DNA of 64,000 bases from Lutraria lutraria (Eukaryota; Mollusca; Bivalvia; Venerida; Mactridae): NCBI GenBank assembly GCA_964023205.1, contig OZ026842.1:11625407-11689406 (forward strand). The letters are read 5' to 3'. Below are positions 1 through 21,748 of the stretch, one piece after another (position 1 is the first letter of the stretch; each line of letters opens with the position of its first letter). Below the pieces are notes generated by a model that did not search any database, was not told the origin of the DNA, and worked only from the letters and a program-made list of their open reading frames with translations. A program made the translations under genes and the position numbers.

Positions 1-3000
1 AAAGCAGGTTTTAACATAATACTCTAGTCATGAAAATAATGACACCAAACTATCCCTCGTGTACAAAGAATTTTCTAGAAACAAATAAATTTACTGCACT
101 ATATAAATAACGCATACACTGCACATGTTTTATTTCTTTTTGTACAATTTTGTACATTTTTTTTCTTCCACATAATGGGCTCTCATTTTTTTTATTTTCT
201 ACCAACAGATAAAAAACACACATGAGAGAAGTTTCTACAGCAAAAAATGTACAGAAATATCATTGAAGGCATATTGAGGGGAACACGACTTTAAATACAG
301 TGGGAAAAAAATAAAACTGTACAAGAGAAAAAAATTACGTAAATCAGGGAAAGATAACTATATACTGGCCACATCGTGACACATGGACACGAAAAATTCA
401 AACATATTCCCTGCCATCTGCCAGGATGTAGTGTTTCTACAAAAGGGTCGAAAGTTCAGAAATACTACACCATTGAGCCGAATGCTGTGTCTGATAAAAC
501 AATAGCAACACATTACGCATGTGATAAAACGGACATTGTCCACCGTTTAACTTATACTAAAATTAAAATCATTACCATAGTTCGAGGTAATTCAACACCA
601 TGGACATGGAATGTCAACCCATTTTTGGTTTCTTTGAGATTTTTCCAATCTAAATCTCCAAAAAGAAGAGCATACTTTTCTTAGTTCCTTACCTCCGCAA
701 TGGAGAGTATCTCTTCTGCTTTTCTATGCATTAACTCCTCATACCTTTTCAACAGAACACTCACCAACTTACTTTTCGAAAGTGCAAAAAATATAACAAT
801 AATGATTTCACCAACTTAAGGTGTCAGGGAAATAAATCACTTAAACATACAAGACAAACAGAATAACAAAAAAATGACGGTGTTGTGTAATAAAATATAA
901 AATTAACTCTTTCTCCTGAAATTTCCGTGATAACGGAAAAAGAAGTTCATAGCATATGAACACAAATCAATACACATCTGCAGAAATCTGCATGCAAAGA
1001 AAATTGCATGCTCGAAACCAATTCAAATCAGCGGCAAATAAGCCCGAAATTGAATTAAATATGCATCAATACCATTGTACTTTCCAGGAGGCCGAGTACT
1101 GTATTTGCGTTCATATTCTATGAGGACTCATTTGGAATGATACGTCTATTTATCAACTGAGATGCGAATCAAAAAATATCAGTTGTAATACAAAAATAGA
1201 ATTTCTCTCTCTGTTTTCACAACATCTAAAATAGGAGAGGGGAGTACAACATATAAAATCTTCAGCTAAATCTGCATAGAGAATAATGTTAGTCATACTT
1301 CAGTAGAACATGCTAGATACTTGAATCTGTATCAATTATAAAATGCTCATAGAAGTACATTATACCAGTAAATACTTGCTTTTCAAACGTAAGTTAATTG
1401 ACACAAAAAGGAGAATTCCTGGTGAATGACATGTTCTTATTACATTGTCATGCAAACTTCTACAGAATAATATCCTTGAGGTATTGGACTAAATGCTTGA
1501 ATTTTGAGATTTGATTGGATGCTTTAAAAACATTGTCAATGAACAAGTAGTCTTTTTTGCAAGTGAATGAGCTACCATGTACGACTGAAGAATAATTAAC
1601 ATAAGGCAAAGTTTAAGCAAAGGTAATTATGCAAAAACCATATGGCAATAGTAAACACACGGACGATTTTTAATTTCGAAGGCAATTTTATTGTTTCGGA
1701 CTTCACAGAAATTATTCCTAAATTCTTTGTTTCAGAAAAGGCACCAAATTGGACAAAGGTTTTGTAAATTTTCCATCTAAACAATACAAAGAATTCTTAG
1801 CAGCACTACAGTGAATCTCTTCGAAGTACAAACATGTATACTTATTTGTATTATGTATAGTTCGAACTACATGCTATAAAAATATGGTAACACACTATGC
1901 GTAATACATTTATGTGATAAAAAATACATGATTAAACAAAGAACAAACTTTATGGAAATTCAACTACAAAATTTGCAAGCACAGCAAGCATTTGGAACAA
2001 GATAAAGTGTCTAGTGCAAAATATTTACTATCATAGATTTTGCAAAGAATAAAATCTTTCTAAACTAGAAAGATGGTCAAAGTATAACTCTAAAATATAC
2101 ATACGTAAAAAATAACACAGGCAAAAAAAATGCTTGGATACAACATAATCTGATTCTGAATCAACTCCACCTTGCATCAAAATACTTTCTGATGTTCCAT
2201 AAACCAATCACCCTCACAACTACACATACATAATAATAACATACTCGTCATAATAACTTCTACTAGCTCGTACCAAACAATGTTCAGAGCTGAGAATCTT
2301 TTCAGGGTTTAATGTATGATATACTTGTGAGGATGTAACACTGCACTGGAAACAACAGATTTATTTCTTTGAGGAAAAATCAAACTTTAATATCAGATTC
2401 CTTTCTGGAAACATTTGTTATAAATAATACAAGGTGTTAAAACATTTCTATTTGAATCATTTTTAAGTAATCAATTAATTCTCCCCTGGATGGTACAAAT
2501 AACAAAAACTTCACTACCCAAAGACACTTATCGATGAATATGATCATATTAACAAAGATATTATGTCAGTTTTTGATTTCATGTTATGAATAAAGATTTT
2601 TAATCCAAAAAAAAAAATACAACAAATAAATACAGGTGTGAACAAAACAACAGGGGTAACTTATTGAATTAGTTTAACTGTTAATTACCTTATCATAAAT
2701 AATAAAACATGGAAGTTTACATGAATGCATAGTTGAAGAAACAGAAAGATTGTAATCAATTTAATATAAACAATAATAATAAACAATCAAAACAATGACA
2801 CACAGAGGTCAAATCTGAAGTATGTTTTCAATGTGCACTGATTTACGCAGATAAACAACCAAAAATCACTATTTTTTTGTACTATTACTTCACAGTGTAT
2901 GTGTAATAATTTCATAATTACTCTTGCCGAGTTGATCATTCTTTTCTATTTAACCAAAACTTTGATTTATTGTCTGAGTGAATAACAATCATGGATGTGT

Positions 3001-4274
3001 TTATCACTCAAAGCTGTCTAACAATTACATTCTAAAACATTTATTTATATTGAATTTTGACAGACAGCTGTGCGTAGGTGGCATTAAATTTATAATTAAT
3101 CTACCTGAACAAACACAGTGTACCTTTCAAACAGATAATTATATAGTAAAATAAAGACAGACATTATCTGATCCTGAAACATGATCAGATTGTATCATAG
3201 AAGTGCAGTGTAAGATAAAAATGTTGCTCGATCAAAAACAGTTCACTAAATTTGAAATGTTACCTATTGTTTTGCTAGCATAAGATATCACAGTTTATGC
3301 CAACCAAATAGTGAATCAGAAACCTAATTCAAGGTCTGTAATAATCATTGTCATTATAATAATCACAATGAGTCCCTTACTTTTGAACCTCATACCAGAT
3401 TTGGCCTTTGTTTTCACATATAAATGAATTCATATAAAAATAGTGATAACAATGGAAATATATGATAATTAATAGAAATCACAATATTACAAGGGAACAT
3501 GAGAGTATAAAATGATTAGTTAACTTAATGAGTGAAGAAACTCTGACATGTAATATGTGATAATGATATCTCTACACATGAAGATATTGATTATAATAAT
3601 GAAATGCACATTTGTATTTTTTTGGTTATTTTAGTATTTTCAAATACAAAATATACTCTGATTCACACATAATTATGGACACATTATTATTTTCTTTTCC
3701 CTGATACATGTAATAAAATATTAGAGAAAAATATATATTATATAGATTCACAGGTGTGATTCTAACGGCGTAGTGATTCTTACGCATATCCCTACTGGAG
3801 GAGTTTATGGATAGATACATAATCTGGACAGACAGAATTTGTTCAGAAAATTTCTTACAGTGGAGTCATTTGTATCCTGAACAATTCTGCTCCGTTATTA
3901 TATATATGCCATGTTACACGAAACAGATGGCTAAACATTAAATTAATGTACCTAGCTACCGTACAACCTTTTAACTACATAAACAAGTACTTGCTTCCTC
4001 AAAATCTGAAATTATGGACGTAAACTGAACGAACTGTACAACCTTTAGATATAAATGAACTTATTTTGAATCACATGTGTGTCAAAACAGAATTCTTCAA
4101 ACAATCCATTCCTGCCAAATTGTATTTCTTTCAATCCTTCTGTTCTGATTAAGAAAACATTCCATAGTTAAATCACTAAACCATCAGTTGTTATGATACA
4201 TTATGTATAAAATAGTTGCCTTGGCATTAGAGTTCATTGTGCTGAATGGCAATCACTGTGTTCTTTTCCCGCTC
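1..4274. other. probable YAP 3' UTR and downstream flank
   Basis: No convincing coding sequence is visible on either strand; the short open frames here have no recognisable domain. Since YAP is read leftwards and stops at 4275, some of this stretch must be its 3' UTR. Several minus-strand AATAAA signals (TTTATT as printed, for example near 2359, 2963 and 3045) could end the transcript, so the polyadenylation site cannot be fixed from sequence. AT-rich throughout. Confidence 0.5.
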
Positions 4275-13134
<8,860 letters not shown>

Positions 13135-13600
13135 TTTGACACTCAAGTTCACGTAAAACACTAATTCGAAAACACTAACAACTTGTGGCTTACTTTACCC
13201 CCACCTTCGTGGACGAATCATATGAAAATTCCCGAAAAAATCCTGAGTAACTTATTCATTTTATAGGACACCATTGCTTCTTGTACGAAATTAGTAATTA
13301 GCCGGTTGATTTACTCACTACAGGTGCTTGATTCATACGAAAGAAAAGTAGTCCATGATAAACAATTCATAACTTACGATCAAATTTCATACAATATAAT
13401 ATTTTACACTTATTTCAATCTCCAAAAACTATTTCTATTTTACTTATAACATTATAATATTCAATAAATGGCTCATTACCAATATATGTACCGAAATTCA
13501 GAAATAAATTATTCCGCGTACGTGACGTCACATTTGACCTTTCGTTTCGTCCCGAATAGGTCCGATTCGGTTTGTAAACACAGACTCAGTAAAGAGCGTG
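13135..13600 (-). promoter_or_regulatory. YAP 5' UTR and putative promoter region
   Basis: Sequence immediately upstream of the YAP start codon. No TATA box is evident. A perfect CRE palindrome TGACGTCA lies at 13523-13530 inside a locally CpG-richer stretch (CGCGTACGTGACGTCA), about 390 bp upstream of the ATG. The transcription start cannot be placed by eye. Confidence 0.45.
13523..13530. promoter_or_regulatory. CRE/ATF palindrome
   Basis: Perfect TGACGTCA octamer, the consensus CREB/ATF site, preceded by TACG. Position upstream of YAP makes it a candidate promoter element; an occurrence by chance is possible. Confidence 0.5.
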
Positions 13601-14479
13601 CGACTGATCGAGCTGTCATAGACATTCAAAAAATGTTGCTAACTATTTGCACTTATTTTGTAACTACGACTTTAATTGTTAGATAAATATAGACTTAAAT
13701 ATACCGATAGATTATTTTTGAAATTGACGTGATAGTTTGATTTTAAGAAATAATGTACTGATGTGTAGAATATAGAAGCAAGGTAGCTTCTTTTAACCGC
13801 AAGCTGCTTGTCTGAAATGTTTTAATCGTTCAATCATTAATAAAGTAAAACTATTGTATATTAGATATATACCCAAGATATTTTATTATGTATAAGTACA
13901 TATAACGTAAAGTTGCACTTGACTGACCTATATTCTCATGGGAACTATTTTCTTAATGAAATGAACGGTGCTGTGGAGTGGACACGCCCATTTGCACGTG
14001 CCACTCCTTATACGGCTTTCAAAATTTTGATCATTCAGTTTGTAAATATATATGCATTTGAACTACAACCGTGGGACGAATGTTTGATAAGATCAGGCTC
14101 CATGCAAATGTTTTGTATAATTTAACGAAAACGTTTGCACGTATACCTGTGAATAAAATACACATACAGCGCATACCGTTTTAAAAACCGAGCTAGACGG
14201 TATACACAGATCGATCCGTGTGTAAGGTTTTTTCTATCAAGAGTGAACACGTGCATCGGACCTACGCACCTGCTGTGCTGCTAAATCTTGTAAAATAATG
14301 CTAACAAATATTTTAGAGAAGTTTACACCTGTGGTATACAAAATAAAGAAGTCTAGATGCTGAAAATCCGATACTATGCAGTTAATGTTTTTCGAGAATA
14401 TCGTAGATATATATATATAATTATATATACGATCGCGGTCAACATTTTACATATAGGTGAAATATTTAGCCATTCTGCC
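13600..14479. other. non-coding, nothing recognised
   Basis: AT-rich sequence upstream of YAP without a convincing ORF or repeat. Confidence 0.4.
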
Positions 14480-14728
14480 ATGGAGATAGCAGTGAATCAA
14501 TCCAGAAAAAATATTTTTCCCACGGTAAAATACCGACTTGATGTATACAATGTAGTGAATGTACATGTACACCAATCAGAGTTTATAATTGATGAACATT
14601 TCAAACGGTTCAATGATTTTATTCTTCCGAAGTTTGAGAACGATCGACGGATTACAAACTTATGGAAGAATGTTCGTACAATTAAGCTCCAACCCATCTT
14701 AATCCTGAACTTTCCAATAATAATTAAG
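14480..14728 (+). CDS. candidate first exon of an unidentified gene
   Basis: An 83-codon open stretch begins at ATG in an optimal GCCATGG context and ends exactly at AAG|GTATAAGG, a plausible splice donor in phase 0. The product starts MEIAVNQSRKNIF and has a mixed charged composition (FIIDEHFKRFNDF, FENDRRITNLWKN). No family is recognised, and no downstream exon was found. It could equally be a chance frame in AT-rich DNA. Confidence 0.22.
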
Positions 14729-15960
14729 GTATAAGGATAATACATAAGAAAGAGTAGTACGAACTTAAATTAATTCACTGATCGCGATCGAAGTTTAGTT
14801 TGGAGTCGTAAGATTTGCTTCCTGCTACATGCTCATTAAAAATAGGGCAGTGGAATGTGTTTAATTTATCTTTTAATGTTCTTGAAAGCGCGAGGAAAGG
14901 TTAAGAAATGAAACGGTGCCTTAATTGTCCCGATCGATGAACCGTTCATCGGGCCTAATGAATTAAGGACTCATAGGGAAATGTGGTAGATTGGGCAACC
15001 ATATTATTTCCTGCAAAACCATCTTTATCCAAAACTTCCCTATCAAAAAGTATGAGGATAAAAATAAGCACGATTTACACCAGCTTAATTCATCGATCGA
15101 GATGTTAGATTTGGATTCATAAGTTATTAGATCACTCGAATATTATAATAATAAATTATCTTTATAACTGAACAAACAATTTTATACTGTCACAAAGCTA
15201 AAATCATTTAATTCTATATATTATACGGCCATAGGAACCGTTGGTGGGGAACAGCCCCTAATAGTTTTGGTCTGTATAATGATAATTAAAGGGACTATAA
15301 CCGATTTCAGATAAAATCCCAAATTAGCCCCCCCCCCCTAAAAAATCTTAGATTGTTTCCTATGCATGCCTGTATTTCAATATTACTATAGTATTTGAAT
15401 AAAGTAAAAAATGACCGCAAGAGAACAGCGTAGGCGAATATCATAAGATTAATTATCTATTGTTGTTAAAGTCATATAGTGAAGCCATGAAGCGTGAATT
15501 TATAAAACAGATGCATGTTGCCAATGCATAAAATTAACGCATGTATTTCAATTATATAATCATCGACAAGTTATAAGGTAGACGTTAACTTCCTTATTAG
15601 GATGTAATTTATCATCATATCAGTCGTCATAGTCACATTTATCTTTAACATAAGGTACATGCCACTCAGTGTCCGTGTTTTCAGCATTGTCATCAATGAG
15701 GTGTTCTTGAACCGTTCGTTGTGCTTATGTTTGAGTTAACCAAATTCATTGAAGCTTCTAACCATAGTTCTTCTCTTTTTATTAATATATTTGAAAGTCG
15801 AGAGCAATAAATTTTGATAAATCAACCATTTTCATACGAAGTCATCTATGCCAAAATGACACACGTGTACACTTTAACATCCGGTCACCGTTTCATGAAA
15901 TTGTAAATGACATTACCCATTCTCACATACAAAGGCACAATTGTGTACCTTCAATTTATG
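14729..15960. other. non-coding, nothing recognised
   Basis: AT-rich with a poly-C run near 15331. No coding or structured element seen. Confidence 0.4.
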
Positions 15961-16200
15961 CTAAGGTCGAGTGGTTAAGGTTGCTGACTTCAAACCACTG
16001 TAACCTTTCGCTGATAGAAGGTCATGAGTTTGAGTCCGGCTACCAGACCATGTCTCTTTATGTGAGAAAACAGACAGTTGCTTACAGAGGATGGGAGTAT
16101 GGTACTGGTTCTTCCCAGGAACCTTGGTTAGGTGAACTGTCCGCCTCATATGACTCTGACTGTTGAAAAGGAGCGTAAAACTCAACTTACAAAGCCAAGC
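15961..16200 (+). mobile_element. tRNA-derived SINE, family A
   Basis: tRNA-like head with A-box GAGTGGTTAAGG and B-box GGTCATGAGTTTGAGTCC, an anticodon-loop-like CTTCAAA between them, then a unique body to about 16200. No cloverleaf acceptor pairing remains, so it is not a functional tRNA gene. Confidence 0.65.
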
Positions 16201-17309
16201 TGATCGAAACAGACACTAGATAACCGCTTCTAACCTTTTTTGTCATCTGCATTCGGAGGTTTACAAATATATTTTATGCAAGAATTATGCGAAACTTAAT
16301 TGTTGAGTATATACTTTATACTTGGGCAACCGAACACACAAACCGACCAGTTCGTTCGTTATATCATGCGTGTGAACAAATTCTATGCTTCTATTCAACG
16401 CAGAAGAATGCATTAATTGTATATATTTGTATAATGCGTCCTGTATGTTGATTGATATAAGAAAATGCGGTGTTAAACAGTATCGCATTCATTTTAGAGA
16501 AAACTATTCAAAGTACAATTTTATGTCAATGAAATAAACTGTATCGTGATACATGTGTACCGGGTTTCACATAAAACAGTATATACACAGTCATCCATTA
16601 AATTATTATATTACATGCACTATTATTTTTAAATCAAATTTTGAATGAAATAACTATAAGCACAATACGTTTCTGTATTAATAGATTTATGTGTTCATAC
16701 GCGTTTATGAATGAAAATGTTAGTCAAAGCGGTTCTTATTTTTCAGGCGTAGTAAGTTTGTGGGTTTGTTAGCTAAGACGAATTTCTACCTTCGTGATAA
16801 AAACGTGTCAATAATATATGTACCTTTGAATGTATTGTATTGAAAAAAAAGGTATACATTGTATATTTTCCCTGTCAATATAAACATGTTTATTGTCGAA
16901 AAAACAAACTCATCAAAACAAGAAACTCTAATACTTAGTACCTACAAGTGTATCACATTAAGCTATCTGACTAACATCTGTAAAACCATTTCCTCCGTTT
17001 ATTGTTTTCTTGCTTCTGTTCTTAACGAAGAACGTATTTAATGATTGGCTTTACTATGTAAACAAATAGTTTTTTATTTGTTTTCACGCAACTTGAACGA
17101 CGTATAATCTTAAGCCCTTATAACAATACATTTATTTCTAAGTGCATATCTTAAGTATATCTTATGTATTGAAGTGGTACTCGTACAAAGCAGGCAATGT
17201 CCGACCAATGACGGCTAGCTTTGATCTTGTGTGTATATTCATAAACTGATTGGTTAATGGAGTATATACAATAGTTATTATCAACCGTTTGCATCAGTTA
17301 TACAACATA
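16201..17309. other. non-coding, nothing recognised
   Basis: AT-rich intergenic sequence. Confidence 0.4.
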
Positions 17310-17480
17310 CGGCTGGGGTGATAGGTTGTCTAGTGGTAACGCGCTGGACTACTGAACGAAAGTTCATGGGTTCAAATCTTCGTTCCGCCTTCCGATATTT
17401 CAAGGACGATTTTCAATAGCCATCATTGAAACGGACAAACTATGGCCTTTATGGACACGTGGTCAGATGCCATATTTTTT
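17310..17480 (+). mobile_element. tRNA-derived SINE, family B
   Basis: Head has TCTAGTGGTAACGCGCTGGA (A-box region) and CATGGGTTCAAATCTT (B-box), followed by TTTCAAGGACGATTTTCAATAG. The same head and ATTTCAAGGA(C/T)GCCTTTTCA body occur at 22067 (+), 49930-50135 (-) and 53760-53870 (-). Confidence 0.75.
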
Positions 17481-19029
17481 TAAATAATCAAAGATGATTT
17501 TGCAAGTGTAACTTTCTATTCGAAGGTGATCACAAACAATGCTTGGACTACATTCACTTTGATGGAAGATCTTGCTCCGTCATAATTAAAGTTGATCTAT
17601 TTCGAGGCACGACTATCTCAGTATGTATGGCGAAATAACTTAAACACACAATTTTTATCTTTATTGTGGAGTTGTTTCCCTTCGACTCCAGCTTTATCAA
17701 GACTGCCTTCATTGAGTTCAAAGATATAATTGATTATTTAATACATGTATTATTATCATCTAAAGGCACCGCGAGACATTTTGGCGCAATTAATGCTTTG
17801 TGCTTTGAAATAACAACCAAACTGGATTTAAAAAGACCATTATGCACGCATTATTAAGTACTATTTCGTGTACACTATTTGATTTTAGTAGTTCAACATA
17901 TTATTATTATTATTGGCGCATGTTGTCTTTAAACAACCTTACATAATCTGTATCAATACATGTTGTAGTTAAGACATTATATGCATGGTAGTTAAATTGA
18001 TGTATTGATAAGACATGTATCTTTAGTTTGTACAAATACTAAAACTGCAAACATGATTCAATGAACACCAATTTGCGTAATACAGGTTATATTGAAACAG
18101 GCTTATCACGAAATGTCTTATATTTTGTATGAAGTAGATCTCTATACATGTATATGTATTACATGTGCGCTCGTAAACAAATATTTTCACAAAACAATAC
18201 CCTTTTAAGTATAATAAACAGCTTTCAGAAATGTGTTAGGTTTTTGCACTAAATATGTTTAGTACGTCCAACTAGCACGTTTATACGTATTGTCGACATG
18301 CACGTGTTGAGATTTTGTCTTATAAAAAAATATAACAGCTGGGTACTAATTAAAGTTTTATTAAACACAGACGACTACAATTAACAGCTTTCTCGAACCT
18401 TAGGTCATGTTCGATGATTAAAAGAATGCAATGGAAACTACAGCATTCTAAGGGTCGCTCAAGAAAATAAATTTAAAGCTTGGGCTTAATAGAATATTGC
18501 TGGTTGTTGAATAAAGGCACCGCAAACATGAGAAGAAATATTTTAGACATGGATAAATAACATTGATTAAAAGCATAGCGTATCATTAAAGCTGTACCGG
18601 ACACGCCCAGTGAGTGATACAGTTACTCTAAGCAATTGTTCCAGTACATGTACCATCTATAGTCATTCATAGACAACAAACTATTCATATATAACATTGT
18701 AACTAGTCACGTGATACTGAAATTGTATTGTAATATATATTGCACTCAGCTGTAAGAAAAGACCCGCCAAATATACTTACACATTTATTTCCATTAGAAA
18801 TGTCTATTTCCAGCCTATACTGACCCATTCTCTGTCATTGCTGATTAAGATTGACCCGAGTCTAATCCAATGACGATAATAAGAGTTGCAGAGTCTGAAA
18901 CAAACCACAGTAACAGGTTTAAAGGATGACCGATGTTGCTCCTTCACAGATACTCTGTTTCAAAAGCAGCACAACTAAAGTGATATTATTTTTCACTGGG
19001 AATTAACGTCGCACAAACGAGCAGTGTCA
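17481..19029. other. non-coding, nothing recognised
   Basis: AT-rich intergenic sequence; no ORF with recognisable domains. Confidence 0.4.
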
Positions 19030-19230
19030 ATTGTTTTCGTCTTTTTTTCGGCGGAGGAAAATCCCAGGGACTACGCCTGACTAGAACCGCCGAACTTCCG
19101 TAAGCTAGCTGGACAGCTTCCTTACTTGTGACTCTTACTGGTACCAGGTGGGATTTGAACCCACAGCAGTAAGAGGCCAGTGATTACTATAGTCGGAGAC
19201 CAAAACCACTCCAACATGCAATTCAAATAA
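19030..19230 (-). mobile_element. tRNA-derived SINE, family D
   Basis: Read on the minus strand: GAGTGGTTTTGGTCTCCGAC (A-box region), CTGTGGGTTCAAATCCCACC (B-box), then AAGGAAGCTGTCCAGCTAGC, GCGGTTCTAGTCAGGCG and a TTTTCCTCCGCCG body. Best preserved copy of this family in the window. Confidence 0.78.
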
Positions 19231-19606
19231 CATACATGATATTTTTTAGCAAGATGTTGAATGCACTATAGATATCATCATGCAACATAATTATATTAAT
19301 TGATATTTACAAAACATTACATACTTTACAGTACAAAAATTTATTCCTGGACGACTGGGCTAGACAAAATGGTACGGGACTTTCGAAAGGGGGCGCTGTT
19401 TCCGGACTTATTCTCTTATATGCTGTTAGTTATTAGAAGCGAAAGCTTCCAGAGTAATACACTCAGTTTTCTACTTACAATCACCGGATGCCTCTTATCC
19501 ATACATTCGCGTTATTTTGAAGTTACACAGTAAATGCATCGAATTATGAATGAATAATTAGCTTATTGAGTGTGTTTAGATTCATTACGTTTGGTAAGTG
19601 TACTGT

Positions 19607-19765
19607 AAAGATGTCACTTGCTCGGCGCGAATGAATTGAATGCGGACCAAAGTCTACGTTTCCTACATCCGCCATGCAATTGTTAAACAAGTTCGCTTCC
19701 GGCATGCTGCATTGCAAGTCTATGTAAATTCAGTTTCTATGAGTACTTTCAGTACTTTAATTGAT
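19607..19765 (+). repeat. dispersed repeat, copy 2
   Basis: Pairs with 7262-7440 over about 160 bp. Contains CATCCGCCATGC and CTTCCGGCATGCTG, which look like YY1 and ETS promoter motifs; located just upstream of the candidate exon at 19882. Confidence 0.6.
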
Positions 19766-19881
19766 TTCTTTTGATTTGAAAGCAAACATTCAGTATTGTT
19801 TCATGTTTTTTGTACATTATTTAATGATATTTGTCTCCAATATCTGGTTTAAACACACTGCGCTATTAAATTTACACCAAC

Positions 19882-19927
19882 ATGGAAGCGAGCGACGCGG
19901 GAGAGTCGATCACTATACATTGGGAGT
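19882..19927 (+). CDS. candidate short first exon
   Basis: CpG-rich ATGGAAGCGAGCGACGCGGG encodes MEASDAGES and runs in phase to a perfect donor GGGA|GTAAGTT. A diverged duplicate lies at 20291 (ATGGGAGCGAGCGACGCGGG) where the donor is changed to GAATAAG. Upstream sequence carries promoter-like motifs. No downstream exon is identified; both copies could instead belong to an unrecognised repeat. Confidence 0.25.
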
Positions 19928-20284
19928 AAGTTGCTAATTGTTGGTTCATGGTTTGGCAAAGTTTCACCGGATTTCTTTGCAGAAACATTTTGTTAAATAA
20001 ACATGTGTGTAACGCGTGATAAGTTAGATAATTACATACTGTATGTAGCATATGATAGGTAAGATCAGTACATGTTGTATGTAATATACACTCATTGTTT
20101 TCAACCTTTAAATATGTCTGCTCATTTAGATTTAGCTTCCTTAAATTAATTTATAATATAATCATCTGTTTTGTTACTTACTGGTGTATGTCTACTCCCA
20201 TGTGGCATGTTAATTGCATATGTATACACGTATTTGTATACGGAAATGATGATGAGCCAAGAATCTGTTCTGTCATGTTCATTT

Positions 20285-20395
20285 ACAGGTACATGGGAGC
20301 GAGCGACGCGGGAGAGTCAGTCCCTGGGGAATAAGTTGTTAATACGTTGTTCTTGGTTTGGCAAAGTTGTAAAACTTCAGTTCACCGGAAATTTT
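20285..20395 (+). repeat. duplicate of the 19876-19980 segment
   Basis: GAGCGACGCGGGAGAGTC, TTGGTTTGGCAAAG and TTCACCGGA blocks occur in the same order as in 19876-19980, about 410 bp away, in direct orientation. Confidence 0.7.
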
Positions 20396-20640
20396 TCAAT
20401 TTTACATGTACTCACAAATAAAGCCGCACAGTATAATTGATCATGTCCATGTTTGTAACGAGCTGAAGCTATGTTTCTGAAATGGTACGACAAATAAATA
20501 AATATTTAAATAAATATCACTCAGTATAAATTGTCCTTTTTGTAATTGCTATTACAATAATGTACATTCACAGATCATAACTGAAAACATTTATTTTGTA
20601 TTATATCATTCCCGTTAAACCTTGTTAAAAATTAAATCTT

Positions 20641-21055
20641 TAATTGTTACTCTATTGAATCAGTAGTGAAAACCTCCTATATGTCTATGTTAAACTATTT
20701 TTGATTGTTACTCTATTGAATCAGTAGTAAAAACCTCCTATATGTCTATGTTAAACTATTTTTGATTGTTACTCTATTGAATCAGTAGTAAAAACCTCCT
20801 ATATGTCTATGTTAAACTATCTTTAATTGTAACTCTATTGAATCAGTAGTAAAAACCTCCTATATGTCTATGTTAAACTATTTTTGATTGTAACTCTATT
20901 GAATCAGTAGTAAAACCTCTATATATCTATGTTAAACTATCTTTAATTGTAACTCTATTGAATCAGTAGTAAAAACCTCCTATATGTCTATGTTAAACTA
21001 TTTTTGATTGTAACTCTATTGAATCAGTAGCAAATACTTCCTGTATGTCTAATGT
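20641..21055. repeat. 61-bp tandem repeat, about 7 copies
   Basis: Unit contains ACTCTATTGAATCAGTAG, AACCTCC, TATATGTCTATGTTAAACTA. Spacing is 61 bp except one 59-bp unit with two one-base deletions; the last copy decays after 21030. Two subtypes (ATTGTTACTC and ATTGTAACTC) are ordered along the array. The unit length is not a multiple of three, so no frame stays open. Confidence 0.95.
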
Positions 21056-21540
21056 TGTTTCTATTTGTTGTACTATTGGAATAATTTGTAAAGTAACAGC
21101 TTTCACTGTGAATATTATCTATTATGAATTATTTTTCTCCTCTACTTTTTATATTATTGTATCTTTTTGTGTGAAATATACCTTTTGTTTGTTTATTGAC
21201 ATTGATATAAAATCATACAACTTATCTGTCACCTTGTCACGTCTGTCTATTGTATATATCTATGTATGTAAATGTTCTGTTCACATGGGTCTGAGAGCCT
21301 GATAAATAAAAGATAAACTCGTATATATAATGTTATATTAAATAGTTATTGTTGACTTTTCGAGACAGTCTTATGTAAAATAGTGTACAAAATAACTGTA
21401 TGCATATACAAATGTACATGTATGTAAGTCATATTTAATGATTTATTACTATTTGGATGGAATATTAATTTTAATGATTTGATGCTGTTACCAAAAGAGA
21501 ACATTGTTTTAGCCTACAGATCGCGAATTACATAAATATA
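21056..21540. other. non-coding, nothing recognised
   Basis: AT-rich sequence following the 61-bp array. Confidence 0.4.
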
Positions 21541-21674
21541 TTTGAATAACTATATATTATAGTTATTCAAGTCCATTAAGCCTGGCGGTCCACGTGGACA
21601 ACATATTTATAACATATGCACAGAAGATGTAAATAAAATGTATATGACAGAGAAGATGCTAAAGCAGAAATCTG

Positions 21675-21748
21675 TTTGAGCTCTTAAGTTATCAGTTTTG
21701 TATTACGTTATATTACGTAATGCAAAACTGACAACTTAAGATCTCAAA
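21675..21748. repeat. near-perfect 74-bp palindrome
   Basis: TTTGAG...CTTAAGTTATCAGTTTTG pairs with CAAAACTGACAACTTAAG...CTCAAA around a TATATT loop flanked by ACGTTA/TTACGT. Compact foldback MITE or solo hairpin element. A smaller 13-bp-arm hairpin (TTGAATAACTATA/TATAGTTATTCAA) lies at 21548-21578. Confidence 0.85.

Noticed and set aside
376..684. 102-codon open frame near the window start
   Set aside because: Lies in the probable 3' UTR side of YAP; no start context or domain.
13135..13161. N-terminal extension of YAP exon 1 from 13161
   Set aside because: The extension begins with GTG, not ATG. The first ATG in good context is at 13134.
19120..19230. Functional tRNA gene
   Set aside because: Good A- and B-boxes but no complete cloverleaf or acceptor stem; fused to a SINE body shared with other copies. 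The same applies to 15961, 17310, 49050 and 60345.
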